Source: Dolomedes plantarius
Taxonomy: Eukaryota > Arthropoda > Arachnida > Araneae > Dolomedidae
Assembly (NCBI GenBank): GCA_907164885.2
Contig: OU015503.1
Span: 65,494,568 to 65,558,567, forward strand
Direction of reading: 5' to 3'
DNA: 64,000 bases
In this document: positions 38,601 to 50,600 of the stretch, in pieces
Numbering within the stretch: position 1 is the first letter of the stretch
Layout of the letters: each line of letters starts with the position of its first letter
Translations under genes and position numbers: made by a program
Notes under the pieces: model-generated
The model's input: only the letters and a program-made list of their open reading frames with translations
Told to the model about the DNA's origin: nothing
The model's database searches: none

Positions 38601-41600
38601 CAGTCTGTGCTGTAACTTTTGGCAGACAAAAGTCACAGCTAGAATTTGTCTTAGAATTTGTGTACTGTATGTAGTAAGTAACCAATTTTTATTTACTGCC
38701 AAACAAAGGCAGTAGTTTTCTAACGAGCTGAGTTTGCACTCTGAATAAAACCTTTTTCCTTTAAAAAAACACACCTCTACCTTACAGTTTCATGGTAAGC
38801 AAAAATTCACAAATTTTTTTAAAGAAATTTGTCAAAAATTTATTTCAATACAATAAAACCACAATGATCTTCAAAAAAACACACATGGTGGCCCAGCTGG
38901 CAAGAGCAGCGGGCCAGTGATCTGAATGTCCCTGGTTCGACGCTCGTCACTGCAAATCCACCGTAGTGTTCACTAATGGTGGCCAGGGCACGTAAAATAG
39001 ATCGTGGCTGCAATGTCCTCCAAGTTCTCAAATTTACTTCTGGAGGTGCAGGGTCAAGTGTTCCGGTCTCGTCACTTGACACAGTTCAAAATTACGGGAC
39101 CGAAGATCTTCGAGGTTAAGCAGGCCCTGATTTTCTATTAGGCCCGGGCCTAAGGGCCCACCAAAAATTTTTATTTTAAAAGGATAAAAAGAAAAATTTC
39201 CAATTCAATTTTTTTAAATAGCAATTTTTTTATATATCCTTTCAAATTTGATTGATTGATTGGTTCATCATATGTATAGTTATATATAAGTTCATCATAT
39301 GTATGTTATAGTGTATATAAGGGATTAATAAGTTTTTCCGGTTGCATTGTATTGATGTTTTAATGATGAAGTTAATATGTTGCATTGCTTTTTGTTATTT
39401 GATAATGTTCTACGCTTCAAATAGCCAATTCTTGGTAAAATGGTACTTTCATAATGATTCATGATTATTTTTTTTGTGTCAATTTTGGAAATTTTATGCC
39501 CACATCAGTGTTAGGGGGCCCCCATCCTGAGTTTGTGCCTATAGTCAAGAATTTTCTAAATTGGGACCTGAGGTCAAGTCAGACTTCAGCTCTAGTAGTA
39601 CTTCACCTTAAAGTAAAACTGCTTACTACCCTTCGCCAAGGACCTAGGATTTGAGGACCTAGGTCCTTTGGACTTGGTGTAGGCTTTTCTACACCAAGGG
39701 GATTGGTGAAAAAAAACTTTAAAAAAAAACTTTGCGATCTCATTGGGGATTGCGACTCACAGGTTGGGAACCTACGATCCATGCAGAGATTTGATACTAA
39801 TACATCAAAATACCTTACCCAATATAGCACAAAACAGACTCTTATGAGGAGGAAATCGGAAAACATCACCACGAATTATTTTCCACCCATACTCATCACA
39901 TTCCAAATTTTCTATGTCATCAACATCAACATTATAACGGGCAAAATCGTTCCGTAGGACCCTAGTCTTAAAAATAAATATTTTTAATAAAATTTTGCAT
40001 AAAAATATATAAAAAATTTACTGTTAAACAATAATTAATCAAAGATACAACTTAAGAGAGCACCTAAACTAAAACATTTTCAATTTTTATATCTAAAATA
40101 TTATAATAATGTTTTGTAAATACATTATGGAATTTTTTCCCTCAAAATCAAGAAGTTACTTTTAACATAAAACCATTTTATTTCTACATTATTATACACA
40201 AACTAAATTTTGTTATTAAATTACAATATTGAGTTTTGATGATTATCAGTATCATTAGTGTAGATCAAAGCTAACTGAGGAATTTTTTGGGAGTAATAAT
40301 TAACACATTATCAGAGAAGCTTTCATGTTTAAAATTCGAAGAAATGTAATGAAATCAAATCCATTTATTGCATTCATTTTGAAGTGTTGTACATTATTAG
40401 CTTTATATGCAAAAACATTTTTGGCTCCAGAAATGCCTTTATGAACTTGATACCTTTCTTTCAAACTCATTGCAGAGAAAATAGAATAAGGTAAAAAAAA
40501 TTGCAAATAAAACAATAAAATACATAAGTAATAATTTTTATGCAATGTTTATCATTTTATAACTATTAAACAGAATTGCTTCTAAAAAATTATATATTGG
40601 CTCTGATATATAATTTATAGAAACAAGTTGATTTTTAATTTTACTCCAATAAACTTATGCAAAATTTATACAAAATGAACTGAAATACAAAGTTGGGCAA
40701 AATTGTTTAATTCATAATGATGTTTAATAACTTCTTTGAATCTTATGATGGAAATACCAGAAATAGTTTCTATTCGACAGCAATTTTGTATTAAAGCATT
40801 ATTTACATTTTTTATATACAGATATGATTGAAATTACAAAATATTATTACAAAACTTCAAGGTTGGAATAATCATTAAAAGAAAAAATGAGAAACGAGTA
40901 ATTGACAATAATAAGAACTGGTGAATATTTTTAAAAAAATTTAAAATCTAACGATGAATGAAGTTAAAAGATTTCTAAGTTACAGATACTAATATAAAGT
41001 AACAGTTATATGAATCCATTATTAAGTGTTATATCAACAGTTATACATCTAAAAATTACAAAGCATCTTAAAACTCAATTTACATTAAATTTTGAGAGAT
41101 TCAATAACAATTTAGTTTTTCAAAAATCTATGTAATGTTTTTATCAATTAATTTGAATTTTAGTAATAAAATACTTACAAGTATAACAATCACAAAACCA
41201 ATCAGCAACACAACCAAGATTGCTGAGTTAATGATTGACAGCCAATGAATCTTCATGAAAGTAAAAAGGGAAAATAATAAGTCTTTTCATTATAATAAAT
41301 AAAACCTAATGATATTAAGATTGAAAAAGTTTATTTAAAAAAAAATAATCTCTTAAATTGCCTGCATCACTTCTCCATTGTAAAAAATTTTTGTAAGCAT
41401 GATTAATATCTATATACTTGGATTAAGCATTAATTTCTTGCAACAAGCACATTCAGCTTAGCATGAAACAGTGGCATAGCGAGCATAACTGGCACCTGGG
41501 GCACGATACCTTTTTGGCAACCCCCATGGTCTTGGGAATCATTTGGCACCCCTCTGTGAGTGGTGCCTAGGACGAGACCCCCTTGACCCCCCTCCCTCGC

Positions 41601-44600
41601 TACACCACTGGCATGAAATTTTATTTAATTAATGCTTACTAACCTATGGCACCCACTCCCCATCAAAAAAAAAAAAAAAACTCTTCTGAACACTCATTTT
41701 GAACAAATATAGAATACTTTAAAACTGGGGTCGGCAACATGGTGCCCACAGGCACCTTGATGCCCATGAAACAATTTTAAGGTGCCTGCCATTCTAATTT
41801 TGAAAATTTTTAGATATTTGAACAACGAACAATCATACTTTGTAGTGAAATTTTTAGTAAAAAAAATTTAAAATTGCGAAACCGTAAAAATTAAAAACTG
41901 AGCAGCCTGATCTCTCGACAGTGCCATTCTCCCCTTGATTATGCGATAAATGCATTAAAAGATAATTTGTCACTCTGGAAATTGCATATTGAGAAAGATA
42001 ATTTATCACATTTCCCAAATTTAAAATTAGAAAATTATTGCGATGGAAATGCTATCACCTATTATGTTGTCAAACATTTTGATTCCTTATTGGAAGAATT
42101 TAATACCAAGAATTTATGCTTGTGAATCTTTATTTTCTAATATGAAATACTTAAAATCAAAGTACCGATCAAGCCCCACTGACATTTAGTTGGACCAATG
42201 CCTGAGGACTGGGAATTCAACTTATATGCCACATGACAACGAGCTGGCCACAGATTTGCAACATCATATATTGCATTATAAATTTTAAGATTATTTTGTT
42301 TAAATTAAAATTTGAATTTATGCATTAACAATTTATGTCTCATTAGTATTTTCATGTTTAAATATTAACCCTCTCCCTTCCTCCTCTTCATCCAGTGGTG
42401 CTTGCCGAACTACCGCATTTCTGAAATATGCCCTCCCAGTTAAAAAGGTTGCTGACCCCTGATTTAAAATCTTTACAGCCTTAATTACAAGTTTTACTTT
42501 ATGAGAAATGAAAAAATTGTGCAACATCTGGAGCAGGGAGATAATAACTCTACGTTTTCTCATAAAATACAAAAAGTGCATAGAAAAATAGATAGAAAAA
42601 AATCAACAGATAAAGTTCTCTTTCAAATATTATACATAAGTAAATGAGAATAAGATTTCTTTATATGTCCTTTCATAAGCCTTTCTCTCTCCCCCCACTT
42701 TTTTTTATAAATGATTATCCCTTTACATATTGGCTCTCTGTTAACAATGTTGCCATTAATTTAAATATTATGTGACCCCCTTGAACACACAGCTGACGAA
42801 CTGTTCTGTGAGCTGTCGGTAGCACTTCCAGTCTTTATGTCGCCAAGACTGTCTGTCTCCAGCCATCTAAATCAAAAAGGTGCACAAACCGCATGTTGGT
42901 TGGTCTTCTCCAAATTTCCATGCACAAATTATTCGCTATTGTACGGGAGTTGTTACAATGCTCTCAGGTATGTAATACAATATTATTTGACTAGAAAGCT
43001 ACAATCAATATAACAGAATAAGGAAAAGACCTCATCCATACTTTGTATTATAATGTTAAGTTCATTACAACTATATTCATAACTCTTTTGAAGTTAATTC
43101 CAGAGTACAAATATCGGATGGAAATTTCGAAGTTTGAGTGCTATATATAGGTTCAGTTGCTTAATATGTACTGATGCTATTAGACATGTATGTTGCTGTT
43201 CTGCCATGCAAAACTAAAAAAGCACATTTACTTTCCAATGAATAATTTCAGTATTCAGAGATGAGTCTGTACATTAAATAATCTAAAAATTACAAAAATA
43301 GTGGATGTGAAAAAAATTTATCATAGATATTTGCTGAAAAAATGAGCAAGATTAAACAAATAGCATAGTCTAATAACATTGCTTCTTAGTCAGTATGGTC
43401 AAAATGGTGTATAAATGAATACACTTTATCTTTAAGATAGAGAGAGCTGATGAAGAAAATGAACAATGAATTAAGATTGTTATTAGACTTTTCTTTTGTC
43501 CTTTAAAGGAATACTACAGCTTTAATCTCTCCCCATTTTATATTTTATTACATGGATTAGAACAGTAACTATGTACTTAATAAGAGATACATATAAAACA
43601 TTCCCAAAAATTAAATAAAATTAATATAATTCTACACCAATTGACTCAATTTGATCTTACTTCTAATGTTTTAGGGAAGAAAGATGAGCTTTGGTACATT
43701 TTCATTCTATCTTCATATGTCTGTCTAAAATGAAAACAAAAATATTTTAGAGGTATGTTTCCATTTGAATTAAGTCATGGACATAAATGTGTGTTTGAAT
43801 AGAAATTACTTAAAATAACATCTAAAAGAGAAGAAAATCCTTCATACGAGAAAAGGGGGAGCAATATGGGGGATAGTGTTAAGATTAAAAAATAAAGGTT
43901 TTGAGAAATATACTAAATTTAAGGTATGTGATTTTGAAAATGCCTAGAAAAATTCTGAAACAGGTAGTCCGTATAGTTCAACTATTTTCTAGACTGAAAA
44001 TTATTGATGAGTTTGAAACTTTCTTTGTTTTCATCAACAAATTGAGCACAGGCTACAGAAGACTACCTTAGAAGTAGCAGCCTTAGAACTTTACTACAGT
44101 TGAATAGTCAGTGGTCTTGCTCCTAACTAAATGCTGTGTTGCCTCCTGTATACTCCATTAAATTATTTGTAATGGAAACTTTCCTCTTTTTTCATAAAAT
44201 TTCATAAAATTGAATTTATTAATTATAATTAACAACTATACACATATAAGATAAGAAAATAGTAGCATATTAAGTGTTTTACTTTGTTTCAATCCAATTA
44301 ACAGTATATGTATGAGTAACTTCAAAAGGTGCTTCAACATCATTCAAACTGAGAGGTGAACTCTCAGCATTAGTAACATTGGCAGCAATTATCTAATAAT
44401 AAAAACAAATGCAAATTAATAATAGTTATAAAGAATGAAACTTTACATACAGAAAATTATAAAATAACTGTCAATGAGATCCTACTAGAGGGGACTATTA
44501 AAAGTACAGAAAACAATATACAGAGGCTTATGTGGCTAATTTTACATCTTAAAGTAGAAGAATTTTCACAATATTCCATAAAACTTTTAAACAGTTTGCT

Positions 44601-47600
44601 ATAACCATCAATTTATCAATAATTTACCTATATTTTAGAATTTTAAAATATTTGAAAACAATTAGTTATAACCTGGTTCTTATTTAGAAATAAAGACATA
44701 AATAAAAAATTTTATTAGATATATAACCTGCACAAACTACAGTAAAAAATAAATAAATAAATAAATAAAATCAACAATAACTGGTAATTTAGAAAATGCA
44801 ACAGCATAACAGTTTTTAACAAGTTGATCAGGGACTACTCTGAACTGTTTTAAATAAAATTTTTTAGTTATGTTAGATACCTTAAATTTCCCCCTTTAAC
44901 AGACATATAAACATTTTTATTACATATAAATGATAATTGAATATATTTCATATGCGTAATTCATTTTAATTCAAACTATACTATGAGAAATGTATTTATG
45001 TGAATACATAAAATAAATATGACAATAAACAACATACTATGATTATGTGTGTTTGCATATTCAATATAAAATGCTTTTTTAATTTTTCTGCTAAACATTA
45101 AAAAATAACTATATACTATTGAAGAAAATTAAAGGCATAGTGTGGTTGGTTGGTTTGTTTTGAGTGCTACATCTTTTGTTTTGCAAGGGATAAACTAAAA
45201 AATTAGAAATAAAATAATGAAAAGCTCAAATTAAAACTTTATTTGCTAATCTTGTAAAATAGCTGTGATTTATTAGCTTAAGGATATTTAGCTGATGTGT
45301 AAAATGAAGAGGAATCAAGAACATGAAAAAAAAAGGACCACAATTAGCGTTGAGTAATGACCCACAATATTTCATTCAAAACTCACAATAAAAAAAAACA
45401 TATTCCTGGATGAATAGCTTTCAAATGAAAAAGTACAGTATATTTTTACAATAAATATAACTATTCTGCTTAATAATTCTTCTTCATCAGTACAATAACC
45501 TGGTACAGGCCAAGGCAGTCAATCAATTGATCTAGTACATGGTCTCCATTTTCTTCTAGTACCTTCCATTTTATAAAATTTCAGTTTTCTAACAGGGTCA
45601 GTGTCTTTATATTTATAAACATGGCCAAGCCATCTAATACGATAAGATTTAATTACCTTTATTAAATTTGGTTGCCTATATTTAAGGCAGCAGTTTCCAA
45701 CTTTTATGCTACTATGCCTCCCTAAAAATTTTTTTTTCTGTGCCTCCCTATATTTTAATAGATATAATAATATAGGCACGTTTTAAATAATAACTTTATT
45801 TAAAACAAATGAAAACTATAATTAACAGAGTAATAACAAGATTTTGCTATAACAATAGAAACATGCATATTTATTTTTATATTAAATTACTAATTAAACT
45901 ACATCTAATGCATCAAAATTTAATGTGAGGGTTGTTGTTGTTTATTGGCACAAAGTTTATCAAATCTTGGGGGCAATGTGGGGAGTGCCGCCTGTAACTC
46001 TTTTTCGACTATCAACCTGACTCGATATTTGGTTTTCATTGCAGCCAGTGCCGAAAAGCTCGTTTTGCATAAAAAAGACATTACAAATGGTAGAAGCACT
46101 TGCATTACTTTACAATACAAAGTTTCATGTTCTCCACTAAGATTCATCCAAAATTGAATTATGATTTCATTTTGAAACTTTTGTTTTAGTAAGCTATCGC
46201 ATGATAATTCTATGATTTTTTTCTTTTTCGACGGTTGTCAACTCAAATTCATCTGCATAAAAATGGTTTATTCATTTATTTATAGATATTATGGCATGAA
46301 CATTGATTTTTTATTAAAAAGTTTTGGTGCCTCCCCTGGCAATAGTCCATGCCTCCCAGGTTGGAAACCTCAGATTTACGGTACAATTCATGGTTATTTT
46401 GCTTAATAATACTAACATTTTAAATATAATTAATCTTAAACACTTTACAATTAAAATATCTAGACCCCCTTACCTTGTTAGTATTGTAAAAGATATTGAA
46501 AGTGTAATGAGTCCAGAGATATACTTTATGAGCATGAGGTAGAAATCCACCTTCTTCAAGATGCCCAATAAATCCATGAAGCTGAAGATCATCTACATCC
46601 AACAGGATTTCAAAATGTTTTATTTTAGGAATGAGACAATGACAATCAGAAAAAGTCAAAAAAAGTACATTACAGATATATTATATTAAGCTTCACAAAA
46701 AAATAAAACTGCATGGAATGCATGTGAAAAAATAAAAATCAGATTCTGAAAAAAAAAACTTAATTTCAACCAAACTGACATGCTTCACTATCATGTAAGC
46801 TAACAATTCATAAAGTTATGCATAGAAACAAATGATATTATTACTTTAATAGTTATTTTCTCAAAAAATTATTATAATCACATGCATAACTGTACACTTC
46901 ATGAAAAATTCCTACATATAGTAAGCTGTTATCATTAAAATGCCTAATAATACAATAATGGGAAAAATACAGATTTTTACCAACAATAAATTCAAAGTAA
47001 TATAAATCTTCAATAGCTTCTTTAAGTTGATGTAGCTCCTTGTCATTCAGTGTTACAGAACATAATTTTTCCTTCTTGATAGGAACTGAAATTTAAAAAA
47101 AAAATAAAAATTATCTCAGATTACATTGTATACAAGCTTTGAGAGATATACATAGCCTTAGTGACTTCTATTATATGAAGAAATTTAACTCCAGAACACT
47201 AAGAATTAAGATATACCCATTTCTACCAATGTTAAAACAAGACATTTTGACTGGCTTTGAAATTCTAGGCTTAATTATCATACTGACATGCATAATTAAT
47301 GACATACAAAATTAGCAGTATTTTTAATAAATGCATAATTTATAAATAACAGCATTTTTAATAAATAGATAATTAATAAATAGCAGTATTTTTAATGAAT
47401 ACATCACACAAAAAGGACATTTTCAGTTTCAAAATAAAAATAAAAGAATTCAAAATGAAAAATAGTGTTACTTCAATTAATGCTACTGCAACATATATTA
47501 ACAATTATAGAAATAAATTTTATATATGCCATATACATATATATATTTACAGAAACACATATTGGAGGGAATCATATAGCTATTAATGTAGAAAAACTTG

Positions 47601-50600
47601 AAAAGCATAAAATATGAATTATATATTCAAAACTTAAAGTTAATAACTTTATGCCAATTTTAATATAAATTTTAATGATAAAATACAAGGAAATTAATTC
47701 TATACATTAATATGATAGTGCATTAGTACAAGAGTGATAATATACTCTTCAAATCCTGAAGTTTAGTTTATTAAAATGTTTCAGATGCAGTGAAATTGTT
47801 AATTATGAGATGCTTGTAAGTACATTATTACCTAACTCAGAATCATCCACACTATTTTTAAGGTAAAATCCAGTGAATGGGAGGGGGGGGGGGAAATTCA
47901 GCATTTACTCTTATTTCTCTTTATCTCTCACCAAATTGAGCTGAGAGTACTGGTTAGATGCCTAATATCTATTTCTCCAAAATAGCAGACACTAGAAAGG
48001 CATTAAAACATTTGATAATCTAATTTAATTAACAATCTACATTGTAGGAAAACTCCTATCAAATATTTCAAAGGTAATCTTTTGCAAAAATTCTAATACA
48101 AAAGCCTATATTCTACAGTTCTAACCTTATTATTATTTTCATAAATTATCTTCACTACACTGAATTTTGTGTTGGTTGTTAGAGAATCATAAACTCACAT
48201 AAAAAGCCACAAGTAGCCTGTTGTAATAAATATGAGTATTTAGAAAACAGACAGAGCTTCAGATATTTATCACATAAAAAATTAGCTCAAAAAATGCAGA
48301 AATGTCCATATCACACAAGGTCAGGACCATCAGAAATTCTGTTCTCATGGAAAAGACAACTCGTATTTCAATGTATAAAACTAGTAATACCATCCTTTCA
48401 TTAAGTGATTAGAAATCTGTATGGTTTCCATAGTTCACTATTCCTTGGGAGCAATGCAAGGAAAGATTACATTAACTCTACTAATAAAAGTTAGCACACA
48501 GATTTGATTTTTAAAATCAGAAAACATGTTTATATGTCTAAATTTATTTTCGAACTGATTTTGTTCCTAATTTTCTTTTAAAATACATTTAATGTCATTA
48601 TTTTATCAGTTGTGTTTAAAGCACAGGAACATATACTCAAACTTTCTCAGGGAAAATTGGTATTCTTATTCTAAAACTTATAATATTTCTTAGCAAAACT
48701 GAAATACTTTTATAAGTTCACATGATGTTCAAAATGGTTCTTCAAAAAATAAAGAGGAATTGTGAATACATCCATAATACTTTTCTTCAATGCTTAAGAC
48801 CTCTACACAAATATAATTTGTATTAAAAGGGATAAAAAACATCTTTAAGAAAATTAGATGAGTGACACATGTGTAACAAACAAACTTAAAAAAAAAATAT
48901 CATAAGCACACACCAAAAAAATTTCAATTGTATCATAGGATATATGTGAGAAATCATACATACTTATATAAAATAGTTTATAGTAAACAATTCTTGAAAG
49001 AAAAGTAATATATTAATTGGATAAAAATTTGACATACGAGGTTAACACTTTGAGACAAACATGTAGAATAAGCATAATAAAATCACAAATCACAACCAAT
49101 AACACATTAATAATTAATTCTAAAACACCAATAATAAATAATGCATGATAAAATTCCAATAAATAAAAAGCACCAAAAATACAAACAAATGGCACAAACA
49201 GGAAGGTATGTATATAAAAATAATCTACTACAAAAAAAGCACTAAGCCAAAAGCAGCAAATAAATAAATAAAGGAAAAAAAGTATAAAATTAAAAGGAAA
49301 GTAGTCAAATGAAAAAAAAGGTAAGAAAATAAGTTGAGACCAGAACTCAAAAAGCTAGTTAGGTATTTCAAGAGTCATCTCACAATATCAGTTTCACACA
49401 GACATCTCTTTCTTATTTTGCACAAAGAATCAGAATTACATAACTTGAAAATATTTTTAAAAAAAATTTTGCCAAATAGTTATCAAAAATTATGAATGTA
49501 GAATGTGTAGTGTGAGTGTCTTTATATCTCACAGAACTCAAATTCCAGTTAAAAGGACAAATGAACTAAACCAAGAACAGAAGTAAGACTGTGTTCACCA
49601 CCAAACTCATAATCAGAGCAAATTTTGGCAACAGTATTCTCCTGGCAATGGTAGATTATGAAATATGATTCCTCACTGGGTTTTATTGCCACTTCTCTAC
49701 CACCCAAAGATTCCACATTCTATTGGGCTTCGCGTGTTTGATCACTGGCTTGTGTCATGTGCTTGATCCTTAAAACTAATTAAACTCAGCTCTTTGAAAA
49801 CAGTACTAGAGCTTCCTTAGCTTCCAAGGGTATTATGAATGCTCATAGTGAATGTAACCACAGAGAATTTTCATATTCTGAGTCTAACATTACAGAACTT
49901 TGTTAACATAACTATACAGAACAGCAATCAAACTAGTAAATACTTTGGCGATAACTATTTTGACTTCAAACAAGTTATAACAAGTCCAATTACAGATGAA
50001 ACCCCTATTATAGATAAAGCAAGACTGAAATCACGTGAATTAATTATCCAGTTATTAGGGAAGCAAATTATTGAACCAAAATGAAAATCTCAGTCTAATA
50101 AGTGGAATCCAACTCACTTTTAATGACAATTCATGAACAGTAAAAGATTTTCAATAATGTGAAATATCAATTTAAGCTCTGTCTGATACATAGAGCAAGA
50201 TTCACTGTCATGAGAGAACATCTGGATAACTTTGCATTACAATATACATCACTAATTATGAATAAATATTCAAAGAAATAAACTATATAACTTCTGATTA
50301 AAACTCTATCCTTTAAAACATCATTGGCACAAATAAAATCCCTTTTTACAAGGAATCTGATTTTGAAGGAAAAATTTCAGTATTTAAGGAGAGGGGAGAG
50401 TTATCCCCCCCCCCCCCTCTAGAAATTACTCATTTTTATCAGTGGTACTATTTACAGCAGAATTTATGCATACAGACTGAGAAAACCTTTAAAGTTCTCC
50501 AGGATCATTAGATTATTCATCGTCAGTCTAAAAAATTCATATAATCAGCAAAATCACAGGTATCTGAACAATCATTAGAAAAATAAAAATCAAAGAATGA

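Noticed and set aside
38886..38955. Functional tRNA gene
   Set aside because: A and B boxes are visible but no closed acceptor stem or convincing anticodon arm; it continues into a SINE body.
39603..39957. Overlapping minus- and plus-strand ORFs
   Set aside because: The true coding here is TM9SF1 exon 9 in a different minus-strand frame; these ORFs are shadows and read into introns.
49640..50084. Nested gene in TM9SF1 intron 3
   Set aside because: Fragments look slightly protein-like but contain stops and no family is recognised; kept only as a note in the intron entry.
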